Shown here one piece after another: positions 1-5,257 of a stretch of DNA of 8,220 nt. The notes under the pieces were generated by a model. The model had not been told where the DNA came from, did no database searches, and worked only from the letters and a program-made list of their open reading frames with translations. The stretch's first letter is position 1, and the number at the start of each line of letters is the position of its first letter. The stretch lies in assembly GCA_947458675.1 (NCBI GenBank), contig CANHAW010000075.1, positions 1-8,220 on the forward strand, in the 5' to 3' direction. A program made the translations under genes and the position numbers. The stretch comes from Beijerinckiaceae bacterium. Lineage in GTDB: Bacteria; Pseudomonadota; Alphaproteobacteria; Rhizobiales; Beijerinckiaceae.

Positions 1-317
1 AAGGGGATCCGCTCATTTCCTCATCGTCGCAAGGCCTGAAGTGGAGCATCTTCTTTTATGGCTGCACCAATGGCCGTAATTGCACGGCCATTCAGTTCAA
101 TTGCGGCCTGAACGCCAAAGGAGCCATTCCGGTTGAGCAGCTCAATCAATGGAATTCCAACTGGCGCTACACAAAGGCATATCTGAGAAAAGATGGCTCG
201 GTCGCGCTGGTTCGAGACATTGATCTCACTGGCGGCATTTCCACGCCCAATTTCAAGGCCGCCCTTGCATCCTGGGATGTGCATGTCGGCAGGTTCAAGA
301 AGGACGTGGACTGGTAG
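1..317 (+). CDS. YbjN domain-containing protein, C-terminal part (5' end outside window)
   Basis: The reading frame is open from the left edge (codons from base 3) to a TAG at 315-317, giving 104 visible residues. They read as the C-terminal half of a YbjN-domain protein: a beta-rich stretch with a short Cys-containing strand pair (FFYGCTNGRNCTAIQF), then the Asn-Trp-Asn segment (LNQWNSNWRY) and a closing 'DIDLTGGIS...' strand followed by a last helix ending in Trp. The arrangement fits alphaproteobacterial YbjN proteins, which fold like the type III secretion chaperone-like YbjN/Tir-chaperone group. Their role is unclear; E. coli YbjN is described as a sensory-transduction or stress-linked regulator, and I would not transfer that function. 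The start and any signal peptide lie outside the window. It is separated from the next gene by about 340 bases and is unlikely to share its transcript. The family call rests on pattern memory only. Confidence 0.75.
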   Translation, partial: GDPLISSSSQGLKWSIFFYGCTNGRNCTAIQFNCGLNAKGAIPVEQLNQWNSNWRYTKAYLRKDGSVALVRDIDLTGGISTPNFKAALASWDVHVGRFKKDVDW

Positions 318-657
318 GTCTCATTGGGAAGACTCCATCCATGTCCGGATAGATAATCCCGGAAATCAGCATGAAGATTTCAAAAGCCAGTCTGGACATC
401 ATGCTTTGAAGATGGATGGTATGGCTGGCGCAGCCGATCACAGGATCGGCTGCATGCTGCGCAGCGGCAATCCTGGCTGGTGATATTACAAAGAACTGAA
501 AATAAAAGATTTTTGAGTCCTGTGCGGATCGCATTCGTTTTTGGCGCAGGCTGCGGCCCCTATGCCTGTCTCACTCAAATGTGTCTTCAGCACCACCCCG
601 TTTAGGCTGCGCCGCCCGTAAAGTGGCCCCTGAAAAAAGGTTTCGGGAATTTCTGGA
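318..657. other. Intergenic region without a recognisable gene
   Basis: These 340 bases lie between the YbjN-type gene and the glycosyltransferase cassette. No open frame in them resembles a protein, and no tRNA-like cloverleaf was seen. The region contains a perfect 10-bp inverted repeat (430-453), an adjacent palindrome (456-465), an AT-rich patch (about 481-515) and, just before the next start, a GGGAA ribosome-binding-like site. The cassette promoter should lie here, but I could not find a convincing pair of -35 and -10 boxes. Confidence 0.6.
430..453. repeat. Perfect 10-bp inverted repeat (hairpin) with 4-nt loop
   Basis: GCAGCCGATC at 430-439 pairs exactly with GATCGGCTGC at 444-453 around the loop ACAG. 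No T-run follows on either strand, so it is not a standard intrinsic terminator. The left arm can alternatively pair with upstream bases (GGCTG 423-427 with CAGCC 431-435), and a second palindrome, GCTGCGCAGC, follows at 456-465. This allows competing RNA folds or a protein-binding dyad. Its position, 113 nt after the YbjN stop and about 205 nt before the cassette, fits a transcript-end structure, an operator or a leader element. The sequence does not tell which. Confidence 0.5.
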
Positions 658-2223
658 ATGGCTCAATTCAGGATCATCGCGGGCGGTCTGATCTTCGCCT
701 ATACATTCATTCTTGCTTTCGGCTCGCGCGAGGGCTTTCCGAGCTCGCTATCGACCGGGGCGAATTTCCCGTTTCTGTCTGACCAGCCGGTAGGCGAGGA
801 CGGATATTATCTGATGCTGGCAGCCTGGAATCTCGGAGCCGGGCAGGGGCTGAGCGCCAATTTTGGCGAGATCATCACCGGCGTTCAACCGTTGATGACG
901 ATCGTGCTGGCTGGACTTGCGCGCATCGTCCAGACATTTGGCGGCGACAAATTCGATTTTGCCCGTGCCATGATTGTTTTTGGTGGTCTCAACGCGATTG
1001 TCTTTGCCGCGCTTTGCGCACGTATTGCGCGTCTCGCCACGCCCAAGGATGGCGACGATGAGACGGCAGCCACAATGGCCTTTCTGATCGGCGGTTTGAG
1101 TTTCTATCTCTTCCGAACCTTTACCTATGGCCTTGAGACAGGTCTCTATCTCGCGCTCCTTGCCTATTTGATTGCACGTTCGCTGGAGCTCATGCCGCTC
1201 GGCCGTCGCCTTAACGGTGAGGCTGCACTCCGGCTCGGCCTTGCAATCGGATTATGCGGTTTGGCGCGCATCGATTTCGGCATTGTGGCCGCTCTTGCTT
1301 TCCTCATTCTGATCCTTGTCGGTCGCGTCGATTTTTCGCGTGCCGTCCTTGCCGGCCTTGTTGCGCCGGCGGTGACCAGCCCATGGTTTTTCTGGGTGCG
1401 CGCCGTGAGCGGAACATTCATGCCCACATCCGGCCCGGCTCAGGCAAGCATGGTGGATGCTTCAAGCGCGCCGGGGCGTGCTGAGGCCATGATTGCAGCT
1501 GTGTTCCAGAATCTTGCTCCCTGGCTCCCGACGGCGGGGAACATTATGATCGGTTTTGCAGGCGTGGCAGCGATAGCCGTCATCGCGCTCATTGCCGTGC
1601 GGCGTGGTATGGGCTTTCAGCGTGGCGCTAGTTCCGTGCTTGCGGCCTGGGCTATCGGCATGGCTGTCCTGCCCTTTCTTTATTTCGCCTTTTTCTGGGC
1701 GGGACATTTTTACGCGCGCTACACGGCGCCGCTTGTGATGGCTGGCGTGCTGATTCCAGCTCTTGCCTTTGCTTTCCTGCCCGCCCGTATGCGCAGCCAA
1801 TCGGTTGCGCTGGCGTTTGGTGCCTTTGTCATTGTCAATGCGGTGGCCGCCTGGCAGACGCATCATCGTGGCGAGATTGGCGATGGTCATTCGGTCGCCG
1901 CTGGATATGTGGCGCGCGAAATTCCCGCTACGGCCAAGGTTGGCGCCTTCCAGAGCGGCGTGGTTGGCTTTTACAATGCAAACGTGATCAATCTCGATGG
2001 CAAGGTCAATCAGGCCGCGCTTCTGGCTCTGCGCGAGAAGCGCGTTGAGGAATATCTTGATCGTGCCGGCATTGATTATGTTATTGACTGGGAGGGTGTC
2101 ATCAAAGGATTGATGCCGCGCGCCATGGAGAGTGGGCAATGGGTGCGTTGCCCCCGCCCCGTGGGCAATCTGGAAACAATCTGTGTGATGCGACGAAAAT
2201 TGGCGATGATTCAGGACAAGTGA
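658..2223 (+). CDS. GT-C-like polytopic membrane glycosyltransferase, candidate D-arabinofuranosyltransferase
   Basis: A 521-residue membrane protein with roughly 11-12 hydrophobic segments, the first at about residues 5-22. The first outside loop carries an acidic pair followed by Gly-Tyr-Tyr (E47-D48-G-Y-Y), then 'AAWNLGAGQGLS' and 'TGVQPL'. This matches the acidic-pair, ArNlA-G-G and NG-PL layout of bacterial GT-C-type membrane proteins. Further family marks are YGLETGLY (157-164), YARYTAP (352-358) and a C-terminal extracytoplasmic domain with 'INLDGKVN' at 444-451. GT-C enzymes transfer sugar from a polyprenyl-phosphate donor on the outer face of the inner membrane. The gene lies 3 nt before a DPPR-synthase-type gene and heads a DPA-like pathway, so I infer that it transfers D-arabinofuranose; the acceptor is unknown. 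The ATG has GGGAA 8 nt upstream and an in-frame stop at 631-633. The membrane-enzyme class is fairly safe, but sugar specificity rests on context alone. Confidence 0.72.
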   Translation: MAQFRIIAGGLIFAYTFILAFGSREGFPSSLSTGANFPFLSDQPVGEDGYYLMLAAWNLGAGQGLSANFGEIITGVQPLMTIVLAGLARIVQTFGGDKFDFARAMIVFGGLNAIVFAALCARIARLATPKDGDDETAATMAFLIGGLSFYLFRTFTYGLETGLYLALLAYLIARSLELMPLGRRLNGEAALRLGLAIGLCGLARIDFGIVAALAFLILILVGRVDFSRAVLAGLVAPAVTSPWFFWVRAVSGTFMPTSGPAQASMVDASSAPGRAEAMIAAVFQNLAPWLPTAGNIMIGFAGVAAIAVIALIAVRRGMGFQRGASSVLAAWAIGMAVLPFLYFAFFWAGHFYARYTAPLVMAGVLIPALAFAFLPARMRSQSVALAFGAFVIVNAVAAWQTHHRGEIGDGHSVAAGYVAREIPATAKVGAFQSGVVGFYNANVINLDGKVNQAALLALREKRVEEYLDRAGIDYVIDWEGVIKGLMPRAMESGQWVRCPRPVGNLETICVMRRKLAMIQDK

Positions 2224-2226
2224 AAC

Positions 2227-3141
2227 GTGACCGACAAAGTGCATGACACATCGAGGTTCGCTCTGGCGCAGTCTCCCTATCTCATTGCGCTGCGTCCGCA
2301 TCAATGGTTGAAGAATTTTCTTGTCTTCATTCCCATGCTGGCGTCCCATCGCCTCACATGGGAGATGGCTTTTCAGTCATTTCTGGCCTTTGTCGCATTC
2401 AGCCTGATCGCTTCATCGGTCTATGTCGTCAATGATCTCGCCGATATAGAGGCTGATCGGGCCCATCCGCGCAAGCGCAACAGGCCCTTTGCATCGGGAG
2501 CCATTCCTGCTGCGCAAGGAAAGATCCTCGCGCTGGCGCTTATTGTTCCAGGCTTTGCCCTTGCGCTCTTCGTGCGACTTGAATTTGCCTTCGCATTGCT
2601 CGCCTATTTAGCACTCAGCACGGCCTATTCTTTTTCTCTCAAGAGCAAGCTCATGATCGACATCATGACACTTGCCGGCCTTTATACCTGGCGCATCGTT
2701 GCCGGCGGCATTGCGACCGATATTATTCTTTCCGAATGGCTGCTTGCTTTTTCGATTTTCTTTTTCTTGTGCCTTGCTGCCGTCAAGCGCCAGGCCGAGC
2801 TCATGGATCGCAAGGCCGTTGGAAAAGAGCAGGCGGTCGGGCGCGGCTATATTGTAGCTGATTTGCCGATCGTTATCGGCATGGCCATTACCGCCGGCTA
2901 TGTCTCGGTGCTTGTCATGGCGCTTTATCTCAGCTCGCCAGCAATTCTGGAGCTTTACGCGCGGCCGTCCATACTCTGGGGTGTTTGCCTTGTTCTGCTT
3001 TACTGGATCTCGCACATGGTCATGGTCACCCATCGTGGCCAGATGCATGATGACCCGCTTGTCTTCGCTATTCGCGATCGCATCAGTCAGGCATGTCTTG
3101 TCCTTGTCGCTGTTTTCCTTCTTGGGGGAACGCTGCTTTGA
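2227..3141 (+). CDS. UbiA-family polyprenyl-phosphate phosphoribosyltransferase (DPPR synthase-like)
   Basis: A 304-residue integral membrane prenyltransferase. It probably joins PRPP to a polyprenyl phosphate to give polyprenyl-phosphoryl-5-phosphoribose, the first committed step to a lipid-linked D-arabinofuranose donor. The N-terminal signature is LRPHQWLKN (22-30). The main metal/diphosphate motif is N69-D-x2-D73-x3-D77, followed by HPRKRNRPFASG. The second site is YSFSLK (134-139), D145 and 'WRIVAGGIATD' (from 155). KRQAEL and the C-terminal 'AIRDRISQ' also match M. tuberculosis Rv3806c and Azorhizobium NoeC rather than the ubiquinone or haem O UbiA branches, which lack the RPxQWxKN opening. 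The GTG start at 2227 has AGGA 10 nt upstream and lies 3 nt after the previous stop; a second in-frame GTG at 2239 is possible. The last bases overlap the next gene. Polyprenyl chain length cannot be read from sequence. Confidence 0.9.
   Translation: MTDKVHDTSRFALAQSPYLIALRPHQWLKNFLVFIPMLASHRLTWEMAFQSFLAFVAFSLIASSVYVVNDLADIEADRAHPRKRNRPFASGAIPAAQGKILALALIVPGFALALFVRLEFAFALLAYLALSTAYSFSLKSKLMIDIMTLAGLYTWRIVAGGIATDIILSEWLLAFSIFFFLCLAAVKRQAELMDRKAVGKEQAVGRGYIVADLPIVIGMAITAGYVSVLVMALYLSSPAILELYARPSILWGVCLVLLYWISHMVMVTHRGQMHDDPLVFAIRDRISQACLVLVAVFLLGGTLL
3124..3129 (+). promoter_or_regulatory. Ribosome-binding site deciding a TTG start
   Basis: GGGGGA inside the end of the UbiA-type gene lies 8 nt before the TTG at 3138. 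An in-frame ATG at 3093 would instead add 15 residues (MSCPCRCFPSWGNAA) that do not resemble the family N-terminus. The Shine-Dalgarno-like site and the immediate family-like sequence (ILSGWGNFPR) favour the TTG. Confidence 0.6.
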
Positions 3142-4460
3142 TCCTGTCCGGCTGGGGTAATTTTCCGCGTCTTGACGCCTGCCTCTTGCGACCGCGCAAT
3201 CTGGGTGATCTGCGTCTTGCATTGTCGCGCGGCCCCCTGATTGCGCGCGGCAATGGACGCGCTTACGGCGACAGTGCAATCAATCCGGCACAGACCATCG
3301 ATATGCGCTCATTCAACCGAATGTGCGCTTTCGATTCCACGAGCGGTCAGCTGATTGCCGAGGCAGGCGTGCTGCTCGCCGATATTATCTCAGTCTTCTT
3401 GCCGCGCGGCTGGTTTCCCGCAGTGACGCCAGGAACCAAATTTGTCACGCTCGGCGGCATGATTGCTGCCGATGTGCATGGCAAGAACCATCATTGCGAC
3501 GGATCGATCCGCAATTTTGTCGATTGGATCGAGATCCTCGATGGCAATGGGAATACCCGTAAATGCTCGCGTGAAGAGGATCCCTCTCTCTTCGAATTTA
3601 CGATTGGCGGAATGGGATTGACTGGCGTGATTCTGCGCGCCGCCATTCGGCTGCGCCCGGTTGAAAGCGGCTATATTGCGCAGGATCTTCGGCCGGCAGC
3701 GACTTTGTCGGACGCCATTCGCCTGTTCGATGAAAATCCGACAGCCTCCTATTCCGTCGCCTGGATCGATTGTTTGGCGCGCGGGCAAAAAATGGGACGC
3801 TCGCTTGTCATGTTCGGCGAACATGCGACCCGAGCGGACTTGCCGGCAGAGCGTCGTGACAAGCCCTTTTCCATTCCCGCGCGGCGAGCCAAAAGTTTTC
3901 CGTTTGATGCGCCCTCATTCGTTCTCAATCCCTGGAGCCTCGCTTTATTCAATGAGGCCTATTACAGGAATGGTCGCCGTCGTGCGGGGCGCAGTCTGCT
4001 GGATTGGGATGCATATTTTTATCCCCTCGATTCCATTCACGACTGGAACCGCCTCTATGGCCGCAAGGGCTTTGCGCAATTTCAATGCGTCCTGCCTCTC
4101 GCCTCATCGGATCTGGGCATGCGCGTTCTGCTCGATACAATATCGAAATCCGGGCAAGACTCCTTTCTTGCTGTGCTGAAACGGTTTGGCGCGGAGGGTG
4201 GCGGTCTTTCCTTTCCGATGGAGGGGTACAGTCTGGCGCTCGATTTTCCGATCCATCGCAATACGATCGATCTGCTCAAGCGGCTGGATTCCATTGTCCT
4301 CGATTTCGGCGGTCGTTTTTATCTGGCAAAAGATGCGCGCATGAGTGCAGATGTTTTCTCCCGCTCCGAGCAGCGCCGGGCGGCATTTCTGGATACACGG
4401 ACGAAAGAGGGCTGGCGGTCCCATTTCACCTCAGCCCAATCTGAAAGGCTCGGAATCTAA
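3138..4460 (+). CDS. dprE1: DprE1-like FAD-linked decaprenylphosphoryl-ribose 2'-oxidase
   Basis: About 440 residues with the TTG start chosen here, slightly shorter than mycobacterial DprE1 (461). The enzyme oxidises the 2'-hydroxyl of polyprenyl-phosphoryl-ribose to a keto intermediate, the first half of the epimerisation to D-arabinose. The N-terminal half is a VAO/PCMH-type FAD domain with RGNGRAYGD (37-45) and the FAD/active-site segment TLGGMIAADVHGKNHH (104-119), in which H114 aligns with M. tuberculosis H132. 'GGMGLTGVILRA' also matches. The C-terminal substrate domain has LSFPMEGYSLALDFP (357-371) and 'FYLAKDAR' with K398 aligned to catalytic K418. The benzothiazinone-targeted cysteine (C387 in M. 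tuberculosis) is Ala367 here. TTG overlaps the upstream stop by 4 nt (TTGA), and its own TAA overlaps the next ATG. The closest described relatives should be Rv3790 and the rhizobial/pseudomonad arabinosylation oxidases. Confidence 0.93.
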   Translation: MILSGWGNFPRLDACLLRPRNLGDLRLALSRGPLIARGNGRAYGDSAINPAQTIDMRSFNRMCAFDSTSGQLIAEAGVLLADIISVFLPRGWFPAVTPGTKFVTLGGMIAADVHGKNHHCDGSIRNFVDWIEILDGNGNTRKCSREEDPSLFEFTIGGMGLTGVILRAAIRLRPVESGYIAQDLRPAATLSDAIRLFDENPTASYSVAWIDCLARGQKMGRSLVMFGEHATRADLPAERRDKPFSIPARRAKSFPFDAPSFVLNPWSLALFNEAYYRNGRRRAGRSLLDWDAYFYPLDSIHDWNRLYGRKGFAQFQCVLPLASSDLGMRVLLDTISKSGQDSFLAVLKRFGAEGGGLSFPMEGYSLALDFPIHRNTIDLLKRLDSIVLDFGGRFYLAKDARMSADVFSRSEQRRAAFLDTRTKEGWRSHFTSAQSERLGI

Positions 4461-5194
4461 TGCCCGGTTCGGTTCTCATTCTTGGCGGTCGTTCGGATAT
4501 AGGGCTGGCCACCGCCCATGTTTTTGCAGCAGCAGGGCATAATATCCAGCTTGCAGCGCGGCATGCGCAGACGCTTTCGGCAGAACAGACGGATTTGGCG
4601 GTTCGCTATGGCGTCAATGTCGATCTGGTGGAATTTGATGCGCTCGATACGGCTCATCATGAGGCTTTTGCCAAAGCGCTTCCCGTTCTGCCTGACATTG
4701 TCATTTGTGCCGTCGGCGTGCTCGGCAATCAGGCGGCTGATGAGAAAAATCTGTCATCGGCCATTCAAGTCATGCGCAGCAATTATGAGGGCCCCGCGGC
4801 CATTCTGAGCGTCTTCGCCGATCTGTTCGAGGCGCGCGGTTCTGGAACGATTGTCGGCATCAGCTCGGTCGCCGGCGATCGCGGCCGTGCTACAAATTAC
4901 ATTTATGGATCTGCAAAGGCCGGTTTTACAGCCTTTCTGTCAGGTCTCAGAAACCGCCTGGCGCGCAAGGGCGTTCATGTCTTGACAGTCTTGCCGGGCT
5001 TTGTCGCCACCCGCATGACGGAGCAGCTTGACCTTCCAAAAGCGCTGACGGCAGAGCCCAAAGAAGTGGCTCTCGCCATCGAGCGGGCTGTTAAAGGCAA
5101 GCGGAATACGATTTATGTCCGCCCCGTCTGGGCTTTGATCATGCTCATCATCCGTTCGATTCCGGAAGCGATTTTCAAGCGCCTACGCCTTTGA
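4460..5194 (+). CDS. dprE2: DprE2-like decaprenylphosphoryl-2-keto-ribose reductase (SDR)
   Basis: A 244-residue short-chain dehydrogenase/reductase that should use NAD(P)H to reduce the 2-keto intermediate made by the DprE1-like partner, giving polyprenyl-phosphoryl-D-arabinose. The nucleotide-binding loop is ILGGRSDIG (7-15), followed by 'LAAR' after the second strand, D60 in FDALD, N108, Ser135/136 and the catalytic YGSAK (Y149, K153) with Lys four after Tyr, then 'LPGFVATRM'. Features beyond generic SDRs match M. tuberculosis Rv3791: the FDALDT segment, the NYIYGSAKAGF stretch, and the C-terminal amphipathic/hydrophobic tail ending in IPEAIFKRLRL, likely a membrane-association element. 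The ATG at 4460 overlaps the TAA of dprE1 (TAATG), with CGGA 5 nt and AAGG 11 nt upstream. This coupling supports the two proteins acting as a heteromeric epimerase, as in mycobacteria. Confidence 0.92.
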   Translation: MPGSVLILGGRSDIGLATAHVFAAAGHNIQLAARHAQTLSAEQTDLAVRYGVNVDLVEFDALDTAHHEAFAKALPVLPDIVICAVGVLGNQAADEKNLSSAIQVMRSNYEGPAAILSVFADLFEARGSGTIVGISSVAGDRGRATNYIYGSAKAGFTAFLSGLRNRLARKGVHVLTVLPGFVATRMTEQLDLPKALTAEPKEVALAIERAVKGKRNTIYVRPVWALIMLIIRSIPEAIFKRLRL

Positions 5195-5245
5195 TTGCCA
5201 TTTGTTTTCGGGCAGGCTAGCCTTCAGCATCAAATGTCGATGGCT

Positions 5246-5250
5246 GGGGG
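5246..5250 (+). promoter_or_regulatory. Ribosome-binding site favouring the ATG at 5258
   Basis: GGGGG sits 7 nt before ATG 5258. Earlier in-frame options are a TTG at 5195, directly after the dprE2 stop, and ATGs at 5234 and 5240; none has a comparable purine-rich site. Starting at 5258 also places the first membrane segment right after a short basic N-terminus. Confidence 0.45.
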
Positions 5251-5257
5251 CGATCGC

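Noticed and set aside
430..453. Intrinsic terminator of the YbjN gene
   Set aside because: The stem is strong, but no T-tract follows on either strand and it sits 113 nt beyond the stop codon, so it is reported only as a hairpin.
193..483. 96-codon + frame starting inside the YbjN gene
   Set aside because: Most of it overlaps the convincing YbjN frame and the rest spans the hairpin region; no motif is seen.
538..566. Promoter-like boxes TTTTTG and TATGCC with 17-nt spacing
   Set aside because: Only about two and three of six positions match the sigma-70 consensus, too weak to call.
1462..2349. 295-codon open frame on the - strand
   Set aside because: It lies antisense to the glycosyltransferase gene and the start of the UbiA-type gene. 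Its translation is rich in His, Arg and Asn without any family motif, typical of the shadow of a GC-rich coding strand.
3093..3137. N-terminal extension of the DprE1-like protein from ATG 3093
   Set aside because: The added residues are Cys/Pro-rich and overlap the UbiA C-terminus by 49 bases. The TTG at 3138 has a GGGGGA site 8 nt upstream and leads directly into the family N-terminus.
2227..3141. Ubiquinone-pathway UbiA (4-hydroxybenzoate prenyltransferase)
   Set aside because: The RPHQWLKN opening, HPRKRNRP after the Asp motif and the ALRDR-like C-terminus belong to the polyprenyl-phosphate phosphoribosyltransferase branch, and the neighbours are DprE1/DprE2 types.
2608..3279. 223-codon open frame on the - strand
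   Set aside because: It is antisense to the UbiA-type gene, with a charged low-similarity translation and no recognisable domain or ribosome-binding site.
658..5194. Nod-factor arabinosylation (noe) locus
   Set aside because: The enzymes are related, but no nodABC, nodZ, nodIJ or nod-box is visible in the window, so a nodulation role cannot be supported.
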